A DNA stretch of 64,000 nucleotides from Liolophura sinensis (GCF_032854445.1 NC_088304.1:13529704-13593703); one strand, 5' to 3'; counted from the first letter of the stretch, positions 1 to 14,195 are shown. Numbers and translations: made by a program. Notes: generated by a model from the sequence alone, not told the origin.

Positions 1-100
1 ACGTGTGATTTGCCAACTATCACACTGTCATCAGTGCTCTGGGTTAGTCTTCATGCTGTTGCTTTTATGCTCGAATTCATTGCTTGGGTATGCCTATTTT
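1..100 (+). repeat. Dispersed repeat D copy at the window start
   Basis: 'acgtgtgatttgccaactat' followed by 'cacactgtcatcagtgctct'; 5' end cut by the window. Confidence 0.7.
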
Positions 101-283
101 GTAGGATTTGAGAGGGCTGTGCAAAGGATTTCTACCTGCAGGAGTTACTGCCCTTTAGATAACGCGCTTAGAGCCCGATTTATACTGTACACATGTATAA
201 AGTTATACATTACTGTGCACATAAGTTAGTATCAGTGGCGACAGCATGTTTGTGGTTCATAACAGTTTGTATACTTGGCTTTA

Positions 284-790
284 ATTACAGAATAGAGACT
301 GACAATATACAAGACTACAGAACAGAGACTAACAATATACAAGACTACAGAATAGAGACTAACAATATACAAGACTACAGAATAGAGACTAACAATATAC
401 AGGACTAGAGAATAGAGACTAACGATATACAAGACTACAGAATAGAGACTAACAATATACAAGACTACAGAATAGAGACTAACAATATACAGGACTAGAG
501 AATAGAGACTAACGATATACAAGGCTACAGAATAGAGACTAACAATATACAAGACTGGAGAATAAAGACTAGCAATATACATAACTACAGAATAGAGGCT
601 AAAAATATACAAGACTACAGAATAGAAACTAACAGTATACAAGACTGGAGAATAGAGACTAACAATATACAAGACTGGAGAATAAAGACTAGCAATATAC
701 ATAACTACAGAATAGAGGCTAAAAATATACAAAACTACAGAATAGAGACTAACAATATACAAAACTGCACAATTGAGACTAAACACAGAG
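284..790 (+). repeat. 30-bp minisatellite, about 17 copies
   Basis: Tandem unit close to 'actaacaatatacaagacta' plus 'cagaatagag', period 30. Because 30 is a multiple of three, the array keeps frames open on both strands (a 203-codon minus frame with a VLYIVSLYSV motif); these are not taken as genes. Confidence 0.95.
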
Positions 791-850
791 CCGCGACGAC
801 AGTGTGATGGCAAATGGTAACGCATATACGCGATGGAATCCACTTAACGA
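785..850 (-). repeat. Dispersed repeat D copy, inverted
   Basis: 'gccgcgacgacagtgtgatg' then 'gcaaatggtaacgca', directly abutting the end of the 30-bp minisatellite. Confidence 0.7.
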
Positions 851-1039
851 TTCGTGTAAATATAAAGGCTGTCGCAGGGAGAATAAAACCAGAGCAGAAA
901 TACGTAAAAAAAAAACATCAACCTGCAGTACCCCGAGCACCTTATGTTTGGTTAAAGCAAAAGTAGGTATACAAAGAGTGCAGTGATGTTAATTGCAATT
1001 TTATTAGATTGCTCTAGAAATACTCCAAAGTACGTGTGA

Positions 1040-1195
1040 AGGTCTACCAGCAGCCTGAGGATGGTTGGGCATTTCCCTCGGACTGTGCCCGTATTCCCCC
1101 AACCTTAATTCTGGTCGCTGTCGTATAAATGAAATATTCATGAGTACGGCATCAAACTCCAATCAAGTAAATATATACATAAATACAAAATATAT
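1040..1195 (+). mobile_element. SINE-A, 3' part
   Basis: Diverged copy with 'gtctaccagcagcctgagga', 'gtcgtataaatgaaatattc' and a 'ccaatcaagtaaata' tail. Confidence 0.75.
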
Positions 1196-2801
1196 ATATA
1201 TAGCGGGTGCTGGTATAAGTATCGTTATTCTTGTTAGAATTGGGTGTTAGCGCAAACGCTAAACAGGGCCTGATGTAAAGGTAAACATCCGAGAAAGTTG
1301 GCACATTCCAGTTAGTCACCATGGACAAAGTTTTGTACAGTATGAGAAACGACTAGCAACAAAGGGACAGGGCCGTTTATGACATTTAATACTTTAAAGA
1401 ATACAGCGTGTGTCAATATAAGACCGCCATTTGCAGCCAAATACTGCATGGAAAACATGATTTATCAATTTTACTAATTTTAGAAAAACTATGTGCAGCA
1501 ATATCTGTGTACCATTTATGAAGTCGAATAATGCGGGGAAAATAATGTGACGTAATGTAAGTGTTCTGTTATATAAAGTGTAACACTTAAGGGGAAACTT
1601 AAAGTCTCTCATCAAGAGTACCTCCTAGACATGTATCGCTGGCGATTAGGTACATATCTTTGCGAAGTGAAGTTTAGTATATTCTTAGACATTGTGAAGG
1701 ATGCACTTTTTGTTACCTTGTCCTTGACATGGAGCTCAGTTTACCAAGTATAAGCTAATAGAATTTTGACAGTGCTGTGTATTGTTGTAAGGCTCTCAAC
1801 ATTGGTGTTACATCGGGAAAAAAAACCTCAGCCTAAAACCTTTCTGCTCATATGCTATACTTCATGCAATACGAAACATGTAGCACCGTTTGTGGAACTC
1901 GAGTGGTTAGCAAACCCTGGTGTTAAGCACCTTGTTGCACATGCATATCTGAATAAAATAAGGATTACCAAAATGTGCTTAAATCTTCTTAACCATATCC
2001 AGGTAATTCCAGGCATGAACGGCTGGCTTCTATTGAGTCACTTACGTACTGTTATGTACATCGCTATTGTGCTTATCCTTGAACAGCTTCTGTTAATACT
2101 CGCACCTGAATGCAGAGGGGAGGTAACTCTAAATGCCTTAACTCAACAGTAACAGCATGCACTGTTAAACATCGTGAGACGCACTGTTGAGAACAGTATA
2201 CTCTGTGCTTCGTGTGACATCGAATTTATCAATGTTCTGGTCGTTCGCAGCCTGGTTGATGTACAGCACAAATGATCTCTTTAAACGAAGAGGTAAGAAG
2301 CAAATAACTGCAATGTTTTTGCATTTGCTGTAAGGCAGTCAGTGTTGGCCACTTGAAGGCTGTTTCTTGCAGGTGTTATTTTTTGCGGGGATAGCGCAGC
2401 GAAATGTAAGGACACGGTTTCACGAAACTTCCAGTTTTTGTTAAGTCTTCTTCGAGAAACACTCGATCTCAGACTTAGGCTTCCGATTTAAGCAATTTAC
2501 TGAATTTAGGAAGTTTCAAGGTGAATAAAATTTGATTCTCTGAAACTTCAAAGTTTATTAGCCAGATTTATTGATTTTATCACCTCAGGTTATGAATAAA
2601 TAGATCTGTTTTTAAATTATAGGCCCCATACCCTTATTTGGTAGCATTGGTCATGTAACGGACGCCCAACGCCTATGCACTTTTCATCGAAGAACACCTT
2701 TAAAGTCCTGTGGTAGACGTTGCCCTTCTTCGAAACATACCGTGTCGTTAACAAATGTCATTGAAAACTGCACTGTTCCTGTTTTCATGAATCTGTGTGT
2801 C

Positions 2802-3304
2802 AAAACAGACATTCGTATACCAGCCGTCAACCAATAAGAACGTTCCAAGTCAATAATCACAAGGCCAATCCCCAAAACGACGTATAACACAAACCACAAA
2901 AGAACTAAGAAAGTATATGAAGTGCCAAAATAAGACGTAATCATGCAAAGAGAAGCAGCCAACATTATTCATTTATGTTGGAAAGACGTAAGGTATGTTG
3001 CAGACGACTGAGTGAAATCAGTATTCAGATCGTGTACCATGCTACAATATTAGTTTGTCGATAACAATATATGTATCTCAGTTGCGCTTTTATTGCAACT
3101 GATCATATATCCAATGTGACGATCTAATTCAACATGATGAATATACAACCCCTAGCCCCAGGTTAAGTGGGTTGAGTCCGTCTTGACGTCATACTATATA
3201 TATACTTTCCTAGCTCTTTGGTGGTTTCCATTTGGAATTGACCTGGCGATTATTGACCCGGGGCGTCCATTTTAACTGACGGCTAGTATACGAATGTCTG
3301 TTTT
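2802..3304. mobile_element. Foldback element, 27-bp inverted ends
   Basis: 'aaaacagacattcgtatacc' plus 'agccgtc' at 2802-2828 is the reverse complement of 3278-3304 with one mismatch. Weaker pairing continues inward ('gtcaataatc', 'ggccaat'). About 500 bp, no coding capacity. Confidence 0.75.
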
Positions 3305-3809
3305 GAGGCCTAGATCGTTGTTATAAACAAAAAATCATTGGTCAATTTTAGGTAGATGATACCCACACAAACTGCATCAATAAATATTGCGCTAACCGTC
3401 ACCATTTCCTCTCTGATTACCTATCTCTGGTGTAAGACACTTTCTGAAAAAATGAACGTATCCAAAGACTTTAACGTTGCGAATCTGGTTACGCTCAAAA
3501 TATCTGGTGCAGCACAAGGTGCTTGCGTCATGTCCTCTTCGGCATGGTGTTCCAGATGGCGCTGATATTTCATCGTCGAAAGTCGCCATAGTTTACGGTA
3601 GCGTCATGTCGGCTTTGGCATGCGGTTCCAGGATGCGCTTCAAAATTCTCATGATTTATGTCGATATATCGATATTATTGGTTCATAGTTTTTTCTTTGG
3701 TTGCATAATATGATTCAAATCAACACATTCTTGTAAATAGCATTCTTTAGAACCAATCAATGTATACATCAAATATCACGTGACCGAGAATCCACTTTCT
3801 ATTGCGCAG

Positions 3810-3917
3810 GTCCGGGAACTTGTGGGGAGATGTACTTGCCCAGCCCAGTTCCCCATCATCCAGGTGGGAGATGGCAAATACAAGATCGGCGACTCACAGA
3901 CCCTTATATTTGTGCGG
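3810..3917 (+). CDS. GAS2L: GAS2-like exon: first half of GAS2 domain
   Basis: A 108-nt exon, 36 codons, phase 0 at both ends. The acceptor is 'attgcgcag' (AG 3808-3809) and the donor is 'cgg|gtaagt' at 3918. It encodes the Cys-containing first strands of the GAS2 domain ('[16 protein letters not shown]' then '[15 protein letters not shown]'). This stretch is highly conserved across the family, and the reading frame continues directly into the next exon at 4458. Confidence 0.88.
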
Positions 3918-6900
3918 GTAAGTACAGATTGTCGGAAACCTCTGTTCCATCTCAGATACCAACAAATAAGATTTACCGGAATAGCTATGAAATGCACCAT
4001 GCATTGTAAAAGGCTGTATGGTAAAACATATTTCAGACAACAACAAAAATTTGCTCTTATTACACCAAACTTAATCGTACTTTTAATCTTTTCGCGAGAC
4101 GATATTTTGCGTCGAAGCGATTTAAATGAAATGTTTTCATAAGACGAATATTTTGATTAGGCAAGATTCCAGCAGCTATGATATAATAAAACAATGCTCC
4201 AATATACTTGCTCTGTTAACTATCCTGTCGGGTACCCCTAACTGTGACCGTCAATGCCAGTGTCAATGTCAATGTCTTTACTGGGCTGAATTTAACTAGC
4301 AGTTCTTTAAATATATCCTCGACACAAGCTTACATAATCCTGTAATAGGTCTTTCTAAATTTACCATCCTTGCTATGCAAATGACGTCATTGGGTAATAT
4401 AACGTCATTTAAAGCGAATTGGGTGATGAAGTGTAATTTTTTATTTTTTCTCGCCAGATCTTGCGAAATCACGTGATGGTGAGAGTTGGAGGCGGCTGGG
4501 ACACATTGGAGAATTACCTGGACAAACATGACCCTTGTCGCTGTGGCTTTAGAGGTAAGTCATAGGATAAAACACACACACGCACACACAAACATACACA
4601 CACGAGAAACACAGTGTTTGTAAGTCAAACGGATTTCCATAAGCCTTAAACGCAGTTTCAAGTGCGCATGTCATAATTCGGGTGTCCAGTTAGACAATCA
4701 GTCGCACCTTCTCCATGTTAAAGCACTAGGTGTGGCCGAGGGAGTCAGCGGGGTGCAATGAACCAAAACCCTCTAATCAATGCGGTTGCTGTGAGTTCAA
4801 ACCCAGCTTATGCTGGCTTTCTCCCCGGCAGTACCTGGGAAGCCCTTCAAGCAACCTGCGGGTGGTAGTGGGTTTCCCTCGGGCTTTACCCGGTTTCTCC
4901 TCACCAAAATGCTAACCAATTAAATAAATAAACATAACTCTAGTCCCACTCATGAAACTAAATAAGATATATTCTTGCAAAACAATTGTTTGTATTTTGC
5001 ATGATTTGAGATATAGTTTCAAGTCGAAGGCTACGAAAAATACATGTAAAAGACGTGCACAGAGAAGAATGGATTTAGGCCGAAGCTTCCAGTTCTATAG
5101 TAGAGGCATGAAATGTCACGTTCTTCACCGTCTGGCGCGTTCTGTACATGCGCACTGATGCGTAATCTTGAGAAGAAGGCGTATTACAGTGCGACCTCCA
5201 ATACCAATGCAAGTTATCTCCCCTGCTATAACTGGTTAACAGGTGATAAAAAAATGTTTCGCAACAGTTGGTTTGTTCCTAGCTCGGCTCTTTAGACTGT
5301 GGAGTCTTGGTTTGAACATAATTTCATTTGGATATGAAACAAAAGTCACAAACAACTTCAAACGCCACCCCGATCAAGTTTAGAATAATGGTAAAATTAA
5401 CAATTATAAGGTGATGCGAGAAAATGGACAATATACATTATTAGAATGAAACCCTATTTCTCCGGTTACGTGTTACCATTTGTCAGTTATCACACTGTCG
5501 TCGCTCTTCCGGTTTTTACTCTCTATGCCGTACGTTTTTATTTATATTAGGTGTTTAAAATACAATTTTGTCAGATAGTCAGCAAGCAGAGTTGCTTCCC
5601 TTCTGCCTTTGCCTGTTGTCCTCCACCATCCCACCTTGGAATGAACGAAAAGTACTGAATACATACCTAAAAACTGGTCAAAATAGTCGTGAACGGAGTT
5701 TTAGCGTCATCGTAGTTCTCGTCTTCAGTCTTCCTATTCATAGAGTAGAAGACCCTTAATTTGGCGTCCCAAACATGGAATGGCTTCCTTCATTAGAAAC
5801 TATCTTCCAAACATGACTGTTACTCGATGGCTGGATAATCCTATCCTACACTCACCTGACACACCATTCCAATCCCCTCATTCTTTTTCCCATTCCACCA
5901 TAGTTTTCTGGACCCCTGACCCAACGCTTCATCGTTATGATTGACAGCAGGCATATGGCTTCACCGTGACAGCAATACAGACCACATTAGAGATTTACGC
6001 TGACCGCTGTGCATATAATATAGCAAAAATTTCATTCAAATCCGTTTTCGTTTTTTTTTTTCGGCTCTTAGTTTTCATGATGCGTGCCAGATGAAGGTTG
6101 AGGTCGGTAAATATTGATCAAATTTGAACTGAATTACATTTTCAAGATTCTTATCATTGCTTAATTTATGTTGTTCATTGAATTATTTTCCGAGAGAAGA
6201 CAGCGGACGTATTATGAAATAAATTGTCCCAAAAGATGGGCTGAAAATTGTAGGCAATGGAGCTGTAATTTCCGAGCTGTATATCTAGCAATATTCTCAA
6301 CAAGTTATATGCTTGTTTGATCACAAAGTATAATGAAAACACACCTGTAACAGCAGCTTGACAAGGTACAAGAACTGCGAAACAAACACGCAGTAGTTAT
6401 GGTCGCGCAATGACTAGTATGTGTAGGTGTAAGTATTTGAGATACCGTCCTTGGAATGAAAGTGACACTCCAGTTAATCCGTTGCACACACAACGGTAAA
6501 TGCTGTATGCGACATCGATGATCTAACGCGAATCACACAGGCTTTATTCGCTATTGTCAACACCTATTTTTATTCTTGGATATTAACGCTAAAAAAAACC
6601 TTACTGAGAGAAAGCTGTTAGCAGTTTTAAGCTTTTGTATGCGTGTTTCAACATGACGTGGGGAACACACACGCATACATTCTGGATTAGCCCTTCAGGC
6701 CTTGGGTCAGCTCAAGCCTCCGCACCGGGAGGGGTCCCGTTATAAGCCAGCCAAGCCGAGCCGAACCTCACATTTTAGATACTTAGAACAACGAGGTCTA
6801 TTTTCTCCCGAAGAATGTCCCTCTACTGAAGGGCTGCCAAAGCATGTTAACAGCTTTACCTTAAGCTTAATAATGCCGGTATCGTCCCACGACCTTCTGT

Positions 6901-9900
6901 ACTTACACGGAGACGTCTTACACGCATAAACCTGCAATGTTAAGGGGAGAGGGAGGTTAGGGTCTCAGGCTTTCACCCCCACACAGAATGAACCTTGTGA
7001 TTTTGTGAGACTGGGAGCGCACTTGGATATCTCTCAGATGCTCCCATGACTAGCAAAGTAACTGCGTGCGACAGTCGGGCTGATTCGTTGACAAATATGG
7101 ACAGTTCTTCCTCTATACTAATAATAAGCTGGTATATACCATCCGCTATTGAGGATGAACTGTGAATAACCAAACAGGTAAGCCTTCTCAGTTGATTTAA
7201 AATCCAGACTGTTTCAAAATGGCCTTCGTATTTTTGAGCTTTCAGTATCATTTGTTTTGATTAACATTACACCCTTGTCTCTGATTACTCATCGCCAAAA
7301 AAAAAATTTAAATTTCATTATTAAAAAAAATCCACTCAAGAATGTTATATTTGTACGTACGTTGTCAGGTTTACCTGTGGCGGAAGTTATGAAATATGAT
7401 CTTGTGAGATATAGGACGTTATTGTTTTGATTTTATTTTAAGCGATCGGTTTGAATCTACGGATGAGTGATTTATTATTGCTTATGTTGCACTGTTTTCA
7501 GCGCGCCTTTGCCCTAAATAAGACTTGCATTCCCGAATTCCCTGCAGATTAATATGTGGGTGTAGTAAAGCCTTCTCGTGAAGCTTTTTTAAAGCTCTCT
7601 GTTTAAACTTCTCCAGATATACTTACCATTACCTTGCTTGTTTTCTGCTGGGAACATCTTCCAAAAAGTCGCGCACCAGTCTTCTGACTGTTTGGCTTTT
7701 GAACAATTCTAGACCAGTGACGTCTAATCAATTGCAGTTAATATCACTCCATTTTCATAATATGCCGCACGTCTTAATTATATTCTGAGACCTTATTTCA
7801 CCGTAAATAAGAGGCCGTATTTCACCGGTAATGTGTGACCATTTGCCGGCTATCACACTGTCGTCGCTGCTGTGGCTTTTCTCTCTATGCCGCACGTCTT
7901 AATTATATTCTGAGGCCGTGTTTCACCGTAAATAAGAGGCTGTATTTCACCGGTAACGTGTGACCATTTGCCAGCTATCACACTGTCGTCGCTGCTGTGG
8001 CTTTTCTCTCTATGCCGTACGTCTTAATTATATTCTGAGACCTTATTTCACCGTAAATAAGAGGCCGTATTTCACCGGTAATGTGTGACCATTTGCCGGC
8101 TATCACGCTGCCTTCGCTGCTCTGGTCTTACTCTCTACGTTGTCCGTCTTTAATTATAACCTCGGTATATAAACCTGACCTCCTTGATATACTCTTGAAA
8201 CACACTTAATTGTACAACGTTCAGCACCAATCAAATAAAGCTATAAAATATTATATTTTGAAAGGGAAATAAATCACTATATACAATCAGATATAAAACA
8301 TTACCGCGGAAGAGTCACTGTACTTGCTGTGACTACAAACAACCAGGGGATTCGACCACCGTTTGTACCGTCTAACGTTTGTTTAAGGCCACCTGCATTG
8401 CCTTCCTTCCATATGGTGTGGATATCTGCACGTCACGTGCGTGTGGCGAAGTTTGTCTGTAACTTGGCAGAGGTCGGTGGTTTATACCAGGCACTTCAGT
8501 TTCCTCCATCCATAGAACTCACCACTCTCTTAGTCAATTTCTTGAGTGCAGTGTTAAGCACCAATCAATTAAAGAAAAAAATTTATTTAATTAATTAATT
8601 ACACGTATAGACATAGAGACAAAGGCTGATGAGAAACGTTGTCACAGGTGTATAGATAATCTACCGTGGCATAACATTTCTGTAGCACGTAAGTAGAGCT
8701 TGGCCCTACCCAGTTCAATCCGTCATAAAAGCAAAGCCCTACTATTTGTATTCCAGGCAAGAAGGGCTTGGCTCTGCATATGCTCTCCAAGGCATTATAA
8801 AGTTAAACACATAAATCTACAAAGAACAACATGTTGTAAGAAGCCTTGAGTGTCAAAATGACACACAGCTGTGTTTGGCGGCCAAATACTGGGTTTTACA
8901 CTGATATCTTAAGGCTTTCATAACTCCTCAAAGGCTCATTTGTTCTCATGGAGATGTTTCTTCTGGAGTCAGAACCCAAATTGTGGGATGGTTTGGAGCT
9001 CTGTTGCTTCGTATTCGCGTGTGAAACCTTACTTAGATATACATGTATGTGCGCCCGTGAGAAGACTCTTCATGACTCTTATATACGTTTAAAGTCGCAC
9101 GTAATACCTGTATATGCACCCGTGAGAAGACTCTTCGTGACCCTTATATACGTTTAAAGTCGCACGTAATACCTGTATATGCATCCGTGAGAAGACTCTT
9201 CGTGACTCTTATATACGTGTAAAGTCGCACGTAATAAAGGGCTTGGCTATATACACCCCTGAGAAGCACTTCATGACTCTTATATACGTGTAAAGTCGCA
9301 CGTAATACCTGTATATGCACCCGTGACAAGACTCTTCATGACTCTCATATCAGCGTGTTAAGTCGCACGTAATACCTCTGTATGCACCCGTGAAAAAACG
9401 ATCATGACCTTTGAGAAAACCTGTTCCAAGCTCTATATGGGTTTTTAGTCTGACCCAGACTAATATCCGTGCAGGCATTCGTGAGAAAACCCATCATGAC
9501 TTACACATGTTGGTGAAGCCTAACATAAAAATACCCATTTACCCGCCCGTGAGAAAACCCATCATGACTTACATATGTTGTTGAAGCCTAACATAAAAAT
9601 ACCCATTTACCCGCCCATGCGAAAACCCATTATAATTTATATGTTTGTGAAGCCTAACATAAAAATACCCGTTTACCCGCCCGTGAGAAAACCCATCATG
9701 ACTTACATATGTTTGTGAAGCCTAACATAAAAATACCCGTTTACCCGTCCGTGAGAAAACACATCATGATCCGTGAGAAAACCCATCTAGACTTTTATGT
9801 TTGTTAAGCCTTACATAAGTATGTCTTTATACGCGCCGGTGAGGAAGCCCACCATGATCTACATACGTCTGAAATCTGACACAAATTTACCATTAAATGC

Positions 9901-12900
9901 ACCCAAGAGAATGTAATAAAAGATTTACAGCATAGAGAGTAAAGCCAGAGCAGATATGACAGCACGATAGCAGGCAATGGGTAACATACAACCTGTGAAA
10001 TATGGCCTCCTGCCAATTTACTGCAGTTAAGTTATATTTGAAATCTGACACAAATATACCATTAAATGAACCCATGAGAATGTAATGAAAGATTTACAGC
10101 ATAGAGAGTAAAACTAGAGCCGATATGACAGTACGATAGCAGGCAATGGGTAACATGTAACCCGTGAAATATGGCCTCCTGCCAATTTACTGCAGTTAAG
10201 TTTTTATCCCAATTGTTTATGTAAATCCTTAAATACATTTAGTATCAAACTGCACACTCACTAACACCATGGCTTGAGCAGAATTAAAGCAGAATTGAGT
10301 AAAAGAAATGCTGTGATGTTAACTGGAATTTTTTTCCCGGGTTTCTGGAAAACCAATCGTGTTTACAATGCATCGATTATTAAGACAAAATTTTGGTGTG
10401 GCATTGAAAACTCATATTTTATGTAAATTTCAACCCAAACTGTATAGCAGTGTCTGTGCGGCAGGTTAAAATGAGTGAGACTGATTCAGTCAATCAGGGG
10501 TCTGTTCAACGAAGCAGTTGTACTTCGTGCTCAGTCGTAATTTCCATAAGAGCGTAAAATGAAAGCATACGTTACCATGGTAAATGCGCTTAACTCAGCG
10601 TTGGTACAGCTTTAGTAAACCATCATCAAATACTTTTTTACTATTTTGAAAGCGGTATTTTCTAGGAATCCTCTTTTGACTATCGAAATGCCTCTGGGTG
10701 TTAACTCACTGAACAAAAATTATGGCTCAGGAACAGAAGTAATCAGTAAAGCATGTAACTACAATATACGGGTCTTAATTGGTCAAAGGGTTCCATACAG
10801 AACCCTTTCAAACCCATCTGAAAGGTTCCACATAGAATACTTACAAATCTAGCTCACGGGGTTTAGACACCTACAGCGTTTCAGTGGGGATATTTTCCCA
10901 AGAGGGTAAGTGCCAAACTATGTAGCAATACTCAGAACGGTAACTAGGAGTGGCTGATGTACTGTCGTTTTCAAAGCAGCCGTATGGTCTCGGAGTCCAA
11001 TTTGAACAACCGAAATGTATTGACTGGGTGTTAATGTTTTTTGAAGCCTCAAATCCCTAGAGGACACTAAAATTCCTTCAACATTTGGGTCCACGAGCCT
11101 AAGAATGAAGCGCCGAATGGAGAATATCTGAGTATACTTAGCTGATCTTATGCAATTTTTCCGAAAGAAAATTCGGAGAGATCACAGAAGTAACTGGATA
11201 CGATACGTTAGTTGAGCCCTCTGCCAAATTCACAACATAATTAGTTTCATCTCGATGCAATTTGCATTCCTGTGAAAAGACTAAGGATCGCTTACTACAC
11301 CCTGCTGTTAGCCGATACACTTTATAATCGATCAATCCATCTGTCGATGAATTTAACAACTGATTCAGGAGCCGCTTTATTATCAGCGGTTCTGAATCAT
11401 TGTTTATCTCGTTCTTACCCTGGTTATTTCTACATGTGTTGTTGTAAAGTGTATTGCTCATTGCAAAATTATGTTCTTTCTTTGTTATTTTAGGTCACAG
11501 GAACCCTCCGGCTTCTGGCCAATACGGGAGTAAGCCCGGGGCCCAGGGGGCGCCGAACCAGCGCCCCTAGCGTCCAGCAAACCAAACCCCAGACCGCACG
11601 ATCGAACAGAAGCATGTCGGTCGCGGGACCCACTGCCGCCCCACACATGCAGACGACGGAATTCCAGCACATGCGCAGTCCGTCTCCTGAGCGCCAAGTT
11701 CATCGGAAGCTGCCTCCACGAGTCAGCCTAGGGAGTCTGGGAAACATCGCTGAGCGAAGTGTTAGCGGTAAGCCTCAGAATTCTGTTGGGAATTACGATA
11801 CAAGGGACAATACCTCTCTGGCGGCGTATCGCGACAGATCTCATTCCCCGTCTCCCCTGTCAGATACTGGGTCAACTGGCAAATCGAGGTCGTATTCTCA
11901 GCTGGGAGAGTCCCCTTACAAACAAGATCCCGTCTCTAGGAGTAAATCACCGGGACCGATTCCCAGATCCAGCGCTGTTAGCAGAGACGCGTCCCCCGAG
12001 CAGCCAAGCCGACCGAAAACACCCGTGAATCGATGCAAGTCTCCTGGAATCCCCAGAGCAGTTTTTTCAACACGGCCCAGCTCTCCGGATTTGAACTCTC
12101 GCCCCGGGACACCCGTGCTTCGGAGTAAATCCCCTGGACCTGTGAACAGGAGTAAATCTCCTGGACCTGTGAACAGAAGTAAGTCCCCTGCTCCAGTAAA
12201 CAGAAGTAAATCCCCTGGGCCTGTGGGCAGGAGTAAATCCCCTGCTCCCATGCAAACTGCAAACAGAAGCAAGTCCCCTGTGTCCATATACAGGAGTAAG
12301 TCCCCGGGACCTGTGTACAAACCTTCTCCCTTAGCCAGAGCTGAGTCACCCGAGCCGAGTGCCAGATGGACCAGCCCTTCTCCGGGGAGAGCCAAATCTC
12401 CGGGTCCACTTTCCAAGTCCAAAGACCCCCGACCGATGTCACCAGAGAACAGATACGTGTCTAAAGTAAAGCAGAACGGGGGAAATTCCCCAGGGACGAT
12501 CCGTCGAGCGGCGACCCCGGTTGAAAGAGCAATGGCCCGGACAAACCGGACAGAGGCACGTCCGAACACTCCGAGCGACCGCAGCAAGTCTCCAGGACCT
12601 GTCCCTCGTTCACGCTTACCGAGGAGCCAGTCTCCGTTCCCAGGGGAATCTCAAGACACCAAGGCATCTAGTAAAAGGTGGGTATTAATCGTAATCCGCA
12701 TGTGTTAATGTGAATCCTATAAGATGCTGGCCGTTCAGTTGCTAGAACAGAAGATGTACGTGTTCAATCCTGGCCTGGGCAGGAATTCTACATCCCAGCC
12801 CTCACTGTTTGTGGAATCTTGATGGCAATAAGTGGTCAGTGACACTCGTGTGATCTCTTGCGTAGTCTACCATTCGTTGCATCGATAGAATGTGCATATT

Positions 12901-14159
12901 TATACGTAAGTAACTTCGCAAGTCGGTAGTTTACTTTGGACATTCCGGTTTCATCCATCCTGAAGCTGACTCCCATCATATAACTGAAAAGGGCAGCAGG
13001 CAACAAAATGCTTAAAGTGTAACGGCTTCGTTGACCTAATGATTAGAGCGTCCGCCTCGAAGTCGGGATCAAACCCAGGTCGGCTCACGCCAAAGACTTT
13101 AAAAATGTACGCTCAAGTTCTCTTTTGAATGATTCTGAACTATAAGATATGTGATGGTAGCACATTTCTGTTTGAGCATTACGTTCGTATCTTCAGAGAT
13201 CGAAGCATTTGACGTTAATTTTATATCATCCAGATTATTCTCCAAAAAAAATAATAATGTCAAGTGATCAGTAATTAGTTTCCGTGTGAATCTGCCGGTA
13301 CGATACAATACATTGGATGAGCTAAAAGTATTTTGAATAGATATTGGACATTACTGTTGTATATAGCTATCTTTAGAAACTATTTTTTATTTGTTTTCTA
13401 TTGTGTGTTTTTTTGTGTTTTTTTGATTTTTTTTTTTTTGGACAACTACAACAACACCTCCACTACCATATACCTACACGTACAGTGTATACTATCCCGT
13501 CTAGGCTGTGGCTGTGCAAACAGTTGTAAGTGATATCTGTTGTTTGTACGGAAATTCCACGACGTGTTGAAACAAGTCGGCTTATACCTGGATTAAAACC
13601 TATAGAATGGCATGCGTCAAGGCGAAATGCTCCCCCGGTCTTTTTTTAAAGTTCCAGATCTCTGCGCACATTACATGCCCCCACTTATACTTAGTGCCTG
13701 TCAAACCCCTAGGCGTTAATAAATTGTGACATGTAGAGAAGTCCGCTACACTGTTCGACTAGAACTCACAAAAGGATTAGGTCTGTTGTCAAAGTAAGCA
13801 GTGGATATATGTGGGCTAACGCTTGGGGAAGTGTGGTCAGTTTGTGACTCGTCCTTCGACCAGTCAGAAGGGTAAGTCTATGCTGTCTTGGCAGTCCTTT
13901 ATCGCTTTACCCATGTATTGAAGCTAACACTTTGCGTGTGTTCATAACATAAAGACTGCAGCATGTGGAAAAAACAGAGCAGCGATGACAGTGTAAATTG
14001 TTGGCAAAATGGTCACATGTAACCGGTGCAATCCAATCTTCTGTTAAATATTTATCGGTTGGATTTTATTCTAACTGTTCATATAAATGATTAATTCTTA
14101 TGGCCAACTCAAGAAAGTCAGTTCATTTACGAAGAAATTTGTATATATATATAAATATA

Positions 14160-14195
<36 letters not shown>

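Larger units (their letters stand above)
1..3809. other. Intron or upstream region of the GAS2-like gene
   Basis: No supportable exon. It holds a copy of the 'tgaccatttgcc' dispersed repeat at 1-100 and an inverted copy near 785-845, a 30-bp minisatellite, a SINE fragment and a foldback element at 2802-3304. Short open frames such as 1766-2152 show no recognisable protein character. Confidence 0.6.
4555..11500. other. Large GAS2-like intron, repeat-filled
   Basis: Holds a SINE at 4725-4935, a dispersed-repeat copy near 5450-5540, the 125-bp triplication, the 65/69/169-bp arrays at 9.0-10.2 kb and a weak palindromic element at 10497-10622. I see nothing recognisable in 5550-7760. Confidence 0.6.

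Noticed and set aside
232-843. 203-codon minus-strand open frame, hydrophobic 10-residue repeats
   Set aside because: Product of a 30-bp minisatellite with a stop-free unit, not a membrane protein gene.
1766-2152. 128-codon plus frame
   Set aside because: Irregular composition, no domain, no splice sites in phase with the GAS2-like exons.
2250-2291. Possible 42-nt exon (cgcag ... gaagag|gtaag) considered as the CH/GAS2 linker
   Set aside because: Has plausible splice sites, but the translation does not match the linker and other frames hit stops.
2684-2965. 93-codon minus frame with membrane-like segment
   Set aside because: Overlaps one arm of a foldback element and shows no family resemblance.
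11916-12587. 223-codon antisense frame over the Ser-Pro exon
   Set aside because: Mirror of repetitive GC-rich coding sequence; the sense frame has splice phase and family context.
13020-13092. tRNA gene
   Set aside because: Box-like motifs are present but the cloverleaf does not close; it fits a SINE head.
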